Notes: generated by a model from the letters alone, not told the origin. DNA of 64,000 nt from Paucihalobacter sp036825875 (GCF_036825875.1 NZ_DAISXK010000007.1:1-64000); one strand, 5' to 3'. Numbered from the stretch's first letter, positions 8,423-17,562 are shown. Numbers and translations are program-made.

Positions 8423-11400
8423 TTAAAACTCAATTATTTCAACTTCCTCGTTCACATAAATTAGTAGTTTTGATGTAATTTCTATTCCAATATCTTTTAA
8501 TGCCAAGCTATAATCATCTAATTGATTTTTATGCCTATCGCTTTTAATTCCAGTTTTGTAATCTATAAGAACGGCTTCGTTATTTGGTAAAATTACAATT
8601 CTGTCTGGTCTTAGTATTTTAGCATCGGCCGTAATTATTTCCTTTTCGTTGAATATGATGTTATTAACATGAAAATAGCGATGTAACTGTTGGTGAAAAA
8701 CTATAGAATCTATGGTTTGTTTTAAAACTTCAATTTGACTGGATTCGATTGAACCAGAGTTTTCAAATGCTTCTAAAACCGTATCAATATCTTCTGAGGT
8801 TATAATATTCGACATTAATTCGTGAATTAGGTTTCCCTTTTCAATCGCATTTTTAATTGTGGTATCCCACAAAAATGAAGCATTATCAACGATACTTAGA
8901 TTAAGTTCGTTTCGGCTAGTACTTATGAATTCCGGTTGTAGATTGGTGGTTGTAGATTTCTTCTGATTTTTCGGACTGGGATGTGTTCCGAATGAATAGC
9001 TTAATTTACTGTCTTGCCATAAACCTTCAGATTCCAAATAACCCATAAAATAACCGGCATAATTGGCAGTGCCTTTACTTAATTTTGAAATGATATATAA
9101 TTTCCCAACAGCACGAGTTAATGCTACATAAAGAACATTAAGGCCATCTAAAGCCTGTTGATCTCGATGCTGATTGTATAAAACTTCACCAATGTCACCA
9201 AAGTCTTTTAATTCTGAATTTAAGTTCAGATAAGCAAAGTTAAAACCATTAAATTCTTCAGGGTTTATCGGAAACCAAACTTTTTCGCCCATGGTTTTAT
9301 GAACATCGTTGTCGGCAAATGGATAAATCACAATTTCAAATTCTAAACCCTTAGCTTTATGAACGGTCATGACCTTAACAGCCTCTTGACCTTCGGGTGA
9401 AGCGATGGATAATTTGTCTTTTTTAGCTTCAAAATATTCTAAAAATTTCGACATATGAGCATTTTGCTTCTGCGAAAAAGTTAAAATTTCATCTAACAGA
9501 AACTGCAAATAAGCATTAGAACCTTTTATTAATGTGAATGTTTTAATCAATAGCTCAACTAATTCGTAAAGTGGAAGATGTATAAAATCGGCACTGTTAA
9601 TCTGAAAACCGAAGTCACTTAACCCTTTCATAAATGCTTCCTGTGATTTTGATAGAAATAATTTATAAAAAGGATGTGGATCATCTATTTTTAAAGTATT
9701 TCCAAGATATTCTAAAACCTCAATTTTAGCTTCATGATTATCTGGATTAGTTATATAGGTTATGAAGTTAATCACGAAGCAAACTTCATGAGAGTTTTTT
9801 AATAATAAGCTTTCTGATGACACCACGGGAATGCCTTGCAGGTTTAAATATTCCGAAACCATAACGGCTTCTTTATTTTTTCTAACCAAAACACAAATGT
9901 CCGACAAGCGGTGTTTTCTTTCAATACAATCTTGAATTTTCACGTAGGTGTGTTGGACATACAATTCATTTACATCTTCATCATTATTAGAATCTATGAA
10001 TGAAATTTCTACATAACCATCATTATCCGAATGACTTTTTTGATACGAATTCTTGAATAGTTTTGCATATACTGGATCGGCCAAAGCATTTACAGAAAGA
10101 CCTTTAAAAAATGAGTTATTAAAATCAACTACGGTTTTATGACTTCTATAATTTACAGGAAGTTGCTCAACATTAGCAGCCAATTGAAATGGACTGACGC
10201 TTTTGTTATACAAGTCAATAAACTGTTCTGCCTTGCTGCCGCGCCAACGATAAATAGCTTGTTTTGCGTCACCGACCAAAAGAAGCGATCCCTTTTCTCC
10301 TGTTTTTTCTTGCGATAATGCATTGTCTATTAATGGAGTTAAGTTTTCCCATTGCAAAACCGAGGTGTCTTGAAATTCGTCAATACAATAATGTAGAAAT
10401 TTCTCACCTAAACGTTCGTAGATATAAGGTGTTGGTTGGTTTTTTACTTCTTTGTGAATGACGCCGTTAAATTCAGAAATCAGCATTTTATTTTGAACTT
10501 CTTTTAAGCTATTAAGTTCGTTATTAATAGCATTTAGAACCGATAGTGGCGTAATATTTTTGTAAATGGCATTTAAAAATTTATAAACTATTATTTTTTC
10601 TTTGGAATCGTTAAATAATTGTACAATTGCAGGTTGAAGGCTGTCAAGAACAGACTTAATATTGTTATCTGTTTTTTGTGGATACAAGGAATCGGTTGCA
10701 ATTTTGGCCTGCCATTGAGTGTCAAAGCTAGCAGGAAAGTCACTTTTCGATATTTTTTCAAAGTATTTCGGAATACTGCTTCTTGTAAAACTATTAGTGG
10801 GAATATTGTTGTTTTCAATGAAAGCAAAAAAGGAATCGGCAATAGCCACAATCGATTTTTCTAAGGATTTTTTTTGTTGAATAAGTTGTGTTTTTAGATT
10901 GCTAAAATCTAAGAGCGTTTTGTCCGCAATATGCTCAATATATGGAATGTCGTTTTCCGTTGTGAGTAACTCTGCAATGCGATAAAAGTCTAGAGAAACG
11001 TCGTAGCTTTTGTCTTCATCAGCTTTTTCAAGCGCAAAATTCACCAATGTTTTTGTTAGCAAATCGTTATCGCCAGCTTTTGCAATAAGACTATCAACAG
11101 CTTCAATAAGCATGGATTTTTGATCTAATTCAACTTCAAAATTCACCGACAATTTTAAATCATGTGCAAAGGTCCTTATAATTCTATGGTTAAACTTATC
11201 TATGGTTGATACTTCAAAAGCTGCATAGTTATGTATTATTTGTTGCAACAGTAATTTTGATTTTGTGTGAAGTGACTCTATGGACATATTGAGTTCCTCG
11301 CACAATACAGCACTCATATCATTAGGTGTTTTTAATATTTCTGAATCTCCAAACTCTATAAGATGTTTAAAAATTCGTTCTTTCATTTCACCAACCGCCT

Positions 11401-11548
11401 TATTAGTGAAGGTAAGGGCCAAAATATGTTTAAAAGGAAGCGGTTTTTGAGACAGAAATAATAATTTTAAATAGTGCTTAACCAAAGTGAAGGTTTTGCC
11501 ACTTCCAGCAGAAGCATTATATATATAAAACCTAGACTTTTGATCCAT
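8423..11548 (-). CDS. AddA-like UvrD-family helicase-nuclease
   Basis: A 1041-residue superfamily 1 helicase with a C-terminal nuclease, the motor subunit of an AddAB-type exonuclease that resects double-strand breaks for RecA loading. Motif I is ASAGSGKT (residues 12-19); motif II is CIDEFQDTS; LLVGDAKQAIYRWRG is motif III; LPVNYRS is motif IV; MTVHKAKGLEF is motif V; and LYVALTRA is motif VI. The end of the protein has DRIVILPNNEAVLIDYKTG with Asp996 and Lys998, the PD-(D/E)XK nuclease active site. Length and domain order match AddA rather than UvrD or Rep, which lack the nuclease. ATG start at 11548; the gene is not adjacent to the addB-like gene but lies on the same strand. Confidence 0.9.
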   Translation of the reverse strand: MDQKSRFYIYNASAGSGKTFTLVKHYLKLLFLSQKPLPFKHILALTFTNKAVGEMKERIFKHLIEFGDSEILKTPNDMSAVLCEELNMSIESLHTKSKLLLQQIIHNYAAFEVSTIDKFNHRIIRTFAHDLKLSVNFEVELDQKSMLIEAVDSLIAKAGDNDLLTKTLVNFALEKADEDKSYDVSLDFYRIAELLTTENDIPYIEHIADKTLLDFSNLKTQLIQQKKSLEKSIVAIADSFFAFIENNNIPTNSFTRSSIPKYFEKISKSDFPASFDTQWQAKIATDSLYPQKTDNNIKSVLDSLQPAIVQLFNDSKEKIIVYKFLNAIYKNITPLSVLNAINNELNSLKEVQNKMLISEFNGVIHKEVKNQPTPYIYERLGEKFLHYCIDEFQDTSVLQWENLTPLIDNALSQEKTGEKGSLLLVGDAKQAIYRWRGSKAEQFIDLYNKSVSPFQLAANVEQLPVNYRSHKTVVDFNNSFFKGLSVNALADPVYAKLFKNSYQKSHSDNDGYVEISFIDSNNDEDVNELYVQHTYVKIQDCIERKHRLSDICVLVRKNKEAVMVSEYLNLQGIPVVSSESLLLKNSHEVCFVINFITYITNPDNHEAKIEVLEYLGNTLKIDDPHPFYKLFLSKSQEAFMKGLSDFGFQINSADFIHLPLYELVELLIKTFTLIKGSNAYLQFLLDEILTFSQKQNAHMSKFLEYFEAKKDKLSIASPEGQEAVKVMTVHKAKGLEFEIVIYPFADNDVHKTMGEKVWFPINPEEFNGFNFAYLNLNSELKDFGDIGEVLYNQHRDQQALDGLNVLYVALTRAVGKLYIISKLSKGTANYAGYFMGYLESEGLWQDSKLSYSFGTHPSPKNQKKSTTTNLQPEFISTSRNELNLSIVDNASFLWDTTIKNAIEKGNLIHELMSNIITSEDIDTVLEAFENSGSIESSQIEVLKQTIDSIVFHQQLHRYFHVNNIIFNEKEIITADAKILRPDRIVILPNNEAVLIDYKTGIKSDRHKNQLDDYSLALKDIGIEITSKLLIYVNEEVEIIEF

Positions 11549-11625
11549 CTATTTTTTTGCTACAATATAAAAACAATCAATGATTTGATAACTATTTATT
11601 ATTTTTAATTGCCATTGGTATTAAG

Positions 11626-11633
11626 TAAATTTG
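11626..11633 (+). promoter_or_regulatory. -7 box (TAAATTTG) of the superoxide dismutase gene
   Basis: Exact TAnnTTTG match 35 nt before the ATG at 11669. No clear -33 TTG at the standard distance. Confidence 0.55.
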
Positions 11634-11668
11634 TAACTTATCAAATATTAATTTAAAACAAATATATT

Positions 11669-12277
11669 ATGTCATTTGAATTACCAAAATTAAAATATGC
11701 ATACGACGCATTAGAACCACATATCGATGCCCGTACTATGGAAATACACCATTCTAAGCATCACGCAGGTTATGCCAATAATTTGAATAATGCTATTTCT
11801 GGAACCAATCTTGAAGGAAAATCTATTGAAGATATTCTAACCAATTTAGATATGTCAAACAGTGCTGTTAGAAATAATGGCGGCGGATTTTACAATCATT
11901 CCCTATTCTGGGAAATTATGAATCCTGAAGGAAAAGGCAGATTGTCTGGCGAACTTAAAGATGGAATTGAAGCTGCTTTCGGCTTATTTGATGATTTTAA
12001 AAGTAAATTTTCAAAAGCAGCAGCTACTCAATTTGGTTCAGGTTGGGCTTGGTTATGCGTGCACAAAGGCGGAAAAGTTGAGGTGTGTTCATCACCAAAT
12101 CAAGATAACCCATTAATGCCCGGCGTTGGTTGTGGCGGAACTCCTATTCTTGGATTAGATGTATGGGAACATGCATACTACTTAAATTATCAAAACAGAA
12201 GACCAGATTACATTGAAGCATTTTTTAATGTAATTAATTGGAATGAAGTTGAAAGACGCTACGCTGCAGCTAAATAG
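11669..12277 (+). CDS. superoxide dismutase, Fe/Mn family
   Basis: A 202-residue enzyme converting superoxide to oxygen and hydrogen peroxide. Metal ligands read directly from the sequence are His27 (MEIHHSKHH), His77 (GGGFYNHSLFW), Asp164 and His168 (LGLDVWEHAYY). The length is typical and no signal peptide is seen, so it is cytoplasmic. The sequence does not let me choose between Fe and Mn with confidence; many Bacteroidota enzymes of this type accept either metal. It stands alone with its own -7 box and a terminator 28 nt after the stop. Confidence 0.95.
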   Translation: MSFELPKLKYAYDALEPHIDARTMEIHHSKHHAGYANNLNNAISGTNLEGKSIEDILTNLDMSNSAVRNNGGGFYNHSLFWEIMNPEGKGRLSGELKDGIEAAFGLFDDFKSKFSKAAATQFGSGWAWLCVHKGGKVEVCSSPNQDNPLMPGVGCGGTPILGLDVWEHAYYLNYQNRRPDYIEAFFNVINWNEVERRYAAAK

Positions 12278-12304
12278 TTGAAGTGTAATTTAAAAAATTT
12301 TAAG

Positions 12305-12331
12305 AGCGGACTTTATTGGTTCGCTTTTTTT
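12305..12331 (+). terminator. terminator of the superoxide dismutase gene
   Basis: A 7-bp stem (12305-12311 with 12319-12325, one G-U pair) and a T run, just after the stop codon. Confidence 0.75.
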
Positions 12332-12437
12332 ATGCTGTAATGTATTGTAAATAATATGTTTTATTGGTTTTGTGCAGAGCTTCCCTCTTTCGCCGGAATT
12401 ATATAATGACATAACTGCTTTCGCAGGTATTTAAATG

Positions 12438-12510
12438 AAAAAAGGTGAACGGATGTTCACCTTTTTTGCCCCAAATCTACCATAAACTTAACCTACTTAT
12501 GTTATGGTGA
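12438..12510 (-). ncRNA. candidate small RNA, copy 1
   Basis: Read on the minus strand the unit begins TCACCATAAC, continues through a ~45-nt body whose ends can pair (ACCATAA with TTATGGT), and ends in a perfect 7-bp hairpin (GGTGAAC, loop ATCC, GTTCACC) plus a T run, an intrinsic terminator. A perfect -7 box (TATATTTG) sits 2 nt upstream of the shared body. The copy at 12660-12734 differs at only four sites: two in the terminator loop, one T-run length change and one A-to-G change that keeps a stem pair as G-U. I do not recognise the family; small Bacteroidota RNA motifs of this size are known. Confidence 0.5.
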
Positions 12511-12512
12511 GT

Positions 12513-12520
12513 CAAATATA
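12513..12520 (-). promoter_or_regulatory. -7 box (TATATTTG) of small RNA copy 1
   Basis: Exact TAnnTTTG on the minus strand, 2 nt before the conserved RNA body. Copy 2 has a one-mismatch box (TATTTTAG) at 12737-12744 with the same 2-nt spacing. No -33 element is evident for either. Confidence 0.5.
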
Positions 12521-12659
12521 GGTGGATGATTTTTTAATACTTAAAAATTTTGGATGAACTGCTTAGAAATTAGTCCAAAAGGGAAATATGTTAAAAAAAT
12601 AAGTTAATCGGTAGATTATCAAGAGAATTATTTAGAGTCATCTTCTAAGGGTGGTAAAT

Positions 12660-12734
12660 AAAAAAAGGTGAACGAGTGTTCACCTTTTTTTGCCCCAAAT
12701 CTACCATGAACTTAACCTACTTATGTTATGGTGA
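12660..12734 (-). ncRNA. candidate small RNA, copy 2
   Basis: Near-identical to copy 1, with the same body, the same 7-bp terminator stem (12667-12673 with 12678-12684) and a T run on the minus strand at 12660-12666. The weaker -7 box at 12737-12744 is at the equivalent position. It lies about 110 bp downstream of purF on the same strand, so it could also be cut from a purF read-through transcript. Confidence 0.48.
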
Positions 12735-12844
12735 TGCTAAAATAATTTTAATTTAAGAAGAAGTATTAAATATTAGACGAAATGCATTTTTTTAAGTTAA
12801 AAGACACATTTTTTCGGATAAAGTACGCAATTTAAGTATTTTAG

Positions 12845-14743
12845 CTAGTAAGCTCGTTCTTTATTTCCTTCGTAAAAATTAATAAATGCTTTGTTTACTA
12901 CTCGATTTCCGCCTACTGTAGGGTAATTACCTGTAAAATACCAATCGCCTAAGTTGTTTGGACAAGCTAAATGTAAATTTTCAACCGATTGAAATATTGT
13001 TTTCACTTCTGCTTTTATATCGTCATCGCAAATAAGTTCTGAGATTTTATCAGAAATTTCTTCGTCAGAAAATTCACTGTATAAATCTTTTACGAAGTTT
13101 TTGACGACGCTATCTTCTAGTTCGGTTTGAGCCTTACACTTGTGATATATTTCGTCTATAAGATGGTATTTGTCGTTTTCTTTAAGAAGTTCAAGCATGG
13201 CTCTAAAAGCAATTAAGCCTTCAAGATTGGCCATATCAATGCCATAACAATCAGGATATCTAATTTGCGGGGCAGACGAAACCACTACAATTTTTTTGGG
13301 ATGCAGCCTGTCTAGCATTTTAATGATACTTTTTTTAAGCGTAGTACCTCTTACAATACTATCATCAATAATAACCAAATTGTCGGTTGGTTTGATAACG
13401 CCGTAAGTAACATCATATACGTGGGCAACCAAATCGTCACGACTGCTATCTTCCGTTATAAAGGTGCGCAGTTTGGCATCCTTGATGGCAATTTTTTCAA
13501 TACGAGGCCTTTCGCTCAAAATTGAAGTTACTTTTTCTTCCGAAAGCGCTCGTTTTCCTTTAAGGATTGCTTTTGTTTTTTGGGCATTCAGAAAATCTTC
13601 AACCGATTCTATCATACCATAAAAAGATGTTTCAGCCGTATTCGGTATATAAGAAAACACAGTGTTTTTTGTGTCGTCATTAATGGCTTCAAGCACTTTT
13701 GGCATTAAAAGGCTTCCTAGTTTTTTACGTTCTTGATAAATTTCAGCATCACTTCCACGGGAAAAATAGATGCGTTCAAACGAACAAGCTTTGCGCTCTA
13801 ATGGTTTGAGGACTTGATGAATTTTTGTCTTACCCGATTTTTTGGTAATTATTGCATGACCAGAAGGTAATTCGTGCACATCTTCAAAAGGCACATTAAA
13901 TACGGTTTGAATAACTGGACGCTCAGAAGCTACCACAACAATTTCATCATCTTGATAATAAAATGCAGGTCTAATTCCGGCGGGATCTCGAAGCACAAAA
14001 GAATCACCATGACCAATTAAACCAGCCATGGCATAGCCGCCATCCCAGTTTTTAGAAGACCTTTTTAGAATTTTTGCGATATTCAGTCTCTTGGCAATCA
14101 GTGGCGAACATTCGTTTTTACTGTAACCTTCATTTTTGAGGTCTTTATAAATTTTAGCAACGGCATCATCTAAAAAATGCCCTATTTTTTCCATAATTGT
14201 AATGGTATCTGCCTTTTCTTTGGGATGCTGACCTAAATCCACTAGATTATTGAACAACTCAGTTACATTAGTCATATTAAAATTGCCAGCCACAATTAAA
14301 TTACGATGCATCCAATTGTTTTGTCTTATAAAAGGATGCACGCTTTCCACGCTATTTTTACCAAAAGTACCATAACGCACATGTCCCAAAAGCACTTCGC
14401 CCACGTAAGGTATATAGCGTTTTTGGGCTGTTACATCATCCAAATACTCAGGATGATTTAGAAATTCTTGACTAATGCGCTGGTTAATTTGTGAAAACAC
14501 ATCTTGAATGGGTTGTTGCGCCACAGACCGTACGCGACTTATGTAACGTTCGCCAGGTCTTGTATTTAATTTAATGCTTGCAAAACCAGCGCCATCTTGA
14601 CCACGATTGTGCTGCTTTTCCATCATTAAATACATTTTGTTTACACCATAAAATGCACTACCGTATTTTTGTTTGTAGAATTCTAAAGGTTTTAAAAGTC
14701 TTATAAGAGCAATGCCACATTCGTGTTTTAATTCGTCACTCAT
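12845..14743 (-). CDS. purF: amidophosphoribosyltransferase (glutamine PRPP amidotransferase)
   Basis: Catalyses the first committed purine step, PRPP plus glutamine to phosphoribosylamine. The 632-residue protein has an N-terminal class II glutaminase domain in which the nucleophile is Cys9 (HECGIAL). As in Bacillus-type enzymes, the eight residues before it would have to be removed. RGQDGAG and GHVRYGTFG are further glutaminase motifs. The C-terminal phosphoribosyltransferase domain has the PRPP loop VIIDDSIVRGTT with Asp460-Asp461. It is longer than the ~500 residues of the E. coli enzyme, with extra sequence mainly in the glutaminase part and at the C-terminus. purN, another early purine gene, is 1.8 kb upstream on the same strand, but a terminator separates pfkB from purF. 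A paralogue of unknown substrate cannot be excluded. Confidence 0.82.
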   Translation of the reverse strand: MSDELKHECGIALIRLLKPLEFYKQKYGSAFYGVNKMYLMMEKQHNRGQDGAGFASIKLNTRPGERYISRVRSVAQQPIQDVFSQINQRISQEFLNHPEYLDDVTAQKRYIPYVGEVLLGHVRYGTFGKNSVESVHPFIRQNNWMHRNLIVAGNFNMTNVTELFNNLVDLGQHPKEKADTITIMEKIGHFLDDAVAKIYKDLKNEGYSKNECSPLIAKRLNIAKILKRSSKNWDGGYAMAGLIGHGDSFVLRDPAGIRPAFYYQDDEIVVVASERPVIQTVFNVPFEDVHELPSGHAIITKKSGKTKIHQVLKPLERKACSFERIYFSRGSDAEIYQERKKLGSLLMPKVLEAINDDTKNTVFSYIPNTAETSFYGMIESVEDFLNAQKTKAILKGKRALSEEKVTSILSERPRIEKIAIKDAKLRTFITEDSSRDDLVAHVYDVTYGVIKPTDNLVIIDDSIVRGTTLKKSIIKMLDRLHPKKIVVVSSAPQIRYPDCYGIDMANLEGLIAFRAMLELLKENDKYHLIDEIYHKCKAQTELEDSVVKNFVKDLYSEFSDEEISDKISELICDDDIKAEVKTIFQSVENLHLACPNNLGDWYFTGNYPTVGGNRVVNKAFINFYEGNKERAY

Positions 14744-14787
14744 GATGTGAATAAATAATTGTTAGGTTTCGCAAAATCATTATCAAT

Positions 14788-14813
14788 AAAAAACGCGCTT
14801 TAAAATGAGCGCG
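14788..14813 (-). terminator. terminator after the PfkB-family kinase gene
   Basis: The stem CGCGCT (14794-14799) with AGCGCG (14808-14813) is followed, on the minus strand, by a T-rich run at 14788-14793. It would stop transcription before purF. Confidence 0.7.
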
Positions 14814-14820
14814 CATGTGT

Positions 14821-15747
14821 TTATGTTAATGCAATGTCAAATTGCGTTAAGTTTTTGAATTGCTTTAATCGTTTATAAATTTCATCTTGAGAAAGATGAA
14901 TCATTCGCTCTGTGCCAAATTTTTCCACACAAAAAGATGCGAGTGTGGATCCATAGATAATGGCATTTTTCATGTTCTCAAATGAAATATCATCAGTATT
15001 GGCTAAATAACCGATAAAACCACCGGCAAAAGTATCGCCCGCGCCCGTTGGATCAAAAACTTCCTCTAATGGTAATGCTGGTGCGAAAAACACATGTCCC
15101 TTATGAAACAATAAAGCACCGTGTTCTCCTTTTTTAATGACCACGTATTTCGGCCCCATTTCGTGAATTTTTCTCGCTGCTACCACTAACGAATATTCTC
15201 CACTTAGTTGTCTCGCCTCTTCGTCGTTGATGGTGATGACATCTACTTTAGAAATCACTTTTTTTAAATCTTCTAAAGCGCAATCCATCCAAAAGTTCAT
15301 AGTATCTAAAACTACTAATTTCGGTTTTTGTTGCATTTGCTCCAACACACTTAATTGCACCAATGGGTGTAAGTTGCCTAAAATCACGAATTCAGCATTC
15401 TTGAAACTATCAGGAACCACAGGATTAAAATCGGCCAAGACATTTAATTCGGTGGCAAGAGTGTCACGGGAATTCATATCATTGTGGTATTTACCACTCC
15501 AGAAAAAGGTTTTTCCCTCTTTAACAATTTCAAGACCGTCAATATTGATGTTTCTGCTCGAAAGTAAGTCTAAATATTCTTGTGGAAAATCGCCTCCAAC
15601 CACTGATACAGCGGCTACGTCAATATTAAATTGAGAAGCGGCTAATCCTATAAAAGTAGCAGCGCCACCAAGTATTTTATCTGTTTTCCCGAAAGGGGTT
15701 TCAATGGCGTCGAATGCAACCGTGCCAACAATTACTAGTTTACTCAA
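14821..15747 (-). CDS. PfkB-family carbohydrate/nucleoside kinase
   Basis: A 308-residue ribokinase-fold kinase. The N-terminal GGAATFIGLAASQF is the substrate-side glycine motif, and EEVFDPTGAGDTFAGGFIGYL contains the catalytic Asp and anion hole of the family (PfkB signature 2). The substrate cannot be told from the motifs; adenosine, ribose or another sugar is possible, and a purine-linked substrate would suit the purF/purN surroundings. The start is a TTG at 15747; no ATG fits before the conserved first strand. It has a -7 box 19 nt upstream and a terminator downstream. Confidence 0.85.
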   Translation of the reverse strand: MSKLVIVGTVAFDAIETPFGKTDKILGGAATFIGLAASQFNIDVAAVSVVGGDFPQEYLDLLSSRNINIDGLEIVKEGKTFFWSGKYHNDMNSRDTLATELNVLADFNPVVPDSFKNAEFVILGNLHPLVQLSVLEQMQQKPKLVVLDTMNFWMDCALEDLKKVISKVDVITINDEEARQLSGEYSLVVAARKIHEMGPKYVVIKKGEHGALLFHKGHVFFAPALPLEEVFDPTGAGDTFAGGFIGYLANTDDISFENMKNAIIYGSTLASFCVEKFGTERMIHLSQDEIYKRLKQFKNLTQFDIALT

Positions 15748-15765
15748 AGTCTTTTAAATTTGTTG

Positions 15766-15773
15766 CAAAATTA
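15766..15773 (-). promoter_or_regulatory. -7 box (TAATTTTG) of the PfkB-family kinase gene
   Basis: Exact TAnnTTTG on the minus strand upstream of the TTG start, giving a short leader. Confidence 0.5.
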
Positions 15774-15824
15774 CATAAAAAATACGCCTTAAAAAAGTGA
15801 ATAATTTTTGAAGTTAGGTCGCTG

Positions 15825-16466
15825 CTATTTCCTCCCAAAATCCGCTGGAATTTCTCCCCAAGCTTTAGTTTCCCATTTGGCAATAGAGTTATTGTAAGTG
15901 TTCGTTTTTAACCAATTTACTGCACGTTCAATCAAATCAAAAAGTTTTTCGTTTTTAGGATTGCGTTCTAACTTGGTGTTACAGGTCTTCTTTTTTACCC
16001 AACTAATAGCGGTCCTAGAATCGGTGTAAATAATGCGATCACTATTATGCTGTTTTAAATAGGCCAAGCCATGCACAATAGCTAAAAATTCTCCTATGTT
16101 GTTGGTGCCTTCTTCAAAAGGTCCTTGAATAAATAGCTGTTTCTTGGTTTTTGTATCCACACCGCGATATTCCATCACGCCTGGATTACCGCTTGAAGCA
16201 GCATCTACCGAAATAGAATTAAAATTTGGTTGCCCAATTCTGTCAAGTTGCAATTGGTTTAACCCGCTTTTAAATGCACCTTTTTTAGAAATGAAATCGT
16301 AGTAATTTCCTTTAAGCGCTTGTTTGGCAGTCTCAAACGCATCGAATGATTTATACTGTGCACCTTCAAAATTTTTAATTTGTGCCTTGCAATCATCCCA
16401 GGTTTCGAATACCCCAGTGTGATGACCCTTCCAAACGGTGTAATATTTTTTCTTTTTTTTGGACAC
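15825..16466 (-). CDS. rnhA: ribonuclease HI with N-terminal hybrid-binding domain
   Basis: Degrades the RNA strand of RNA-DNA hybrids. The 213-residue protein has a short basic start, then a viroplasmin-like hybrid-binding domain (YYTVWKGHHTGVFETWDDCKAQI, about residues 6-50) as in eukaryotic-type RNase H1. The catalytic domain follows with the first Asp in SVDAASSGNPG, Glu in NNIGEFLAIV, Asp in IIYTDSRTAISW and a final Asp in IPADFGR. The start codon is GTG at 16466; no ATG is available ahead of the first domain. It lies between the PfkB-family gene and purN on the same strand. Confidence 0.9.
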   Translation of the reverse strand: MSKKKKKYYTVWKGHHTGVFETWDDCKAQIKNFEGAQYKSFDAFETAKQALKGNYYDFISKKGAFKSGLNQLQLDRIGQPNFNSISVDAASSGNPGVMEYRGVDTKTKKQLFIQGPFEEGTNNIGEFLAIVHGLAYLKQHNSDRIIYTDSRTAISWVKKKTCNTKLERNPKNEKLFDLIERAVNWLKTNTYNNSIAKWETKAWGEIPADFGRK

Positions 16467-16535
16467 GAATTGGCTAAATTTATGATGATTAATTTTTAGT
16501 TAGAGGCACATTTATGTTTCAAATATCAATTATAA

Positions 16536-17132
16536 CTAGCTTTTATGAAATTCTGAATTTGAAACCACAGAATCTAATAATTGCTCCACCACCTTTGGGA
16601 AATGTAGCATTTCTAATTTGTGAATTTTAGCGGCAACATCTTCAGGTGTGTCGCTTGAATTCACAGCGCACTTCGCTTGAAAAATAATAGCACCTTCATC
16701 GTAATGTTCGTTTACGTAATGAGTCGTGATACCCGTTTCAGTTTCTTTATTTGCAACCACAGCTTGATGAACATGCATGCCATACATGCCTTTGCCGCCA
16801 TATTTTGGCAAAAGCGCGGGATGTATATTTATAATTTTATTTGGAAAAAACGCAATTAAATTATCTGGAAATTTCCATAAAAATCCAGCCAACACAATAA
16901 GATCTGGGTTAAGGGAGATTAATAAACTTTCAACGTGAGTAGTATCGTAAAAACTTGTTCTATTAAACGATAACCCACTCACATTTAAATTTTTACATCT
17001 ATCTAGAACTTTGGCATGTGGATTATTAGTTAGCACTGCAACAACACGTATATTTTGGGTGTTTTTGAAATATGTAATTAAATTTTCAGCATTAGAACCA
17101 GAACCAGATGCAAAAATTACAATTTGTTTCAT
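16536..17132 (-). CDS. purN: phosphoribosylglycinamide formyltransferase
   Basis: Third step of purine synthesis: transfers a formyl group from 10-formyltetrahydrofolate to GAR. The ~198-residue protein has FASGSGSNAENLI (phosphate binding), VLAGFLWKFP, and the catalytic block IINIHPALLPKYGGKGMYG with the Asn-His pair, then the catalytic Asp in HYDEGAIIFQ. ATG at 17132 is chosen over a GTG two codons upstream because MKQIVIF is the normal family start. It is divergent from acpP with a 186-bp gap. Confidence 0.92.
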   Translation of the reverse strand: MKQIVIFASGSGSNAENLITYFKNTQNIRVVAVLTNNPHAKVLDRCKNLNVSGLSFNRTSFYDTTHVESLLISLNPDLIVLAGFLWKFPDNLIAFFPNKIINIHPALLPKYGGKGMYGMHVHQAVVANKETETGITTHYVNEHYDEGAIIFQAKCAVNSSDTPEDVAAKIHKLEMLHFPKVVEQLLDSVVSNSEFHKS

Positions 17133-17277
17133 GAGCACTTAAGAAATTATGAATTTGTTAAACAAAAAAAAGAATAATTATTAACAAATAGAGGGTAATT
17201 TGTAAATACTTAAATTTAATTTGATTAAATTACACTTACATTTTTAAAGCAAAAGTGATTAATACAAATAAGTTTTT

Positions 17278-17285
17278 TATTTTTG
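17278..17285 (+). promoter_or_regulatory. -7 box (TATTTTTG) of the acpP operon
   Basis: Exact TAnnTTTG 33 nt before the acpP ATG. It probably drives acpP-fabF and, through an attenuator-like hairpin, rnc. Confidence 0.6.
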
Positions 17286-17318
17286 CGCTCTAATTAAACC
17301 TTAAAAAAATTAAAAGTT

Positions 17319-17552
17319 ATGTCAGACATTGCATCAAGAGTAAAAGCGATTATCGTAGACAAATTAGGCGTTGACGAAAACGAAGTAGTAACAGAAGCTA
17401 GTTTCACCAACGACTTAGGTGCGGATTCATTGGACACTGTAGAGCTAATAATGGAATTTGAAAAAGAATTTGATATCCAAATCCCAGACGATCAGGCCGA
17501 AAATATCGCAACAGTAGGTCAGGCTATCTCCTATATAGAAGCAGCAAAATAA
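17319..17552 (+). CDS. acpP: acyl carrier protein
   Basis: A 77-residue acidic carrier of growing acyl chains in fatty acid synthesis. The phosphopantetheine attachment site is Ser37 in GADSLDTVEL. Length and charge are typical. fabF follows after 10 bp, the usual acpP-fabF pairing, and the first -7 box upstream serves both. Confidence 0.98.
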   Translation: MSDIASRVKAIIVDKLGVDENEVVTEASFTNDLGADSLDTVELIMEFEKEFDIQIPDDQAENIATVGQAISYIEAAK

Positions 17553-17562
17553 GAATTATTTC

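Larger units (their letters stand above)
12332..12844. other. non-coding interval with a duplicated structured element
   Basis: No protein gene is seen between the convergent superoxide dismutase and purF genes. The interval is occupied by two near-identical ~74-nt units about 223 bp apart, described separately; sequence between and around the copies is not repeated. Confidence 0.7.

Noticed and set aside
12700..12734. A leader peptide starting ATGAACTTAACC in copy 2 of the duplicated element
   Set aside because: Copy 1 has ATA in place of ATG, so the reading frame is not conserved while the structure is.
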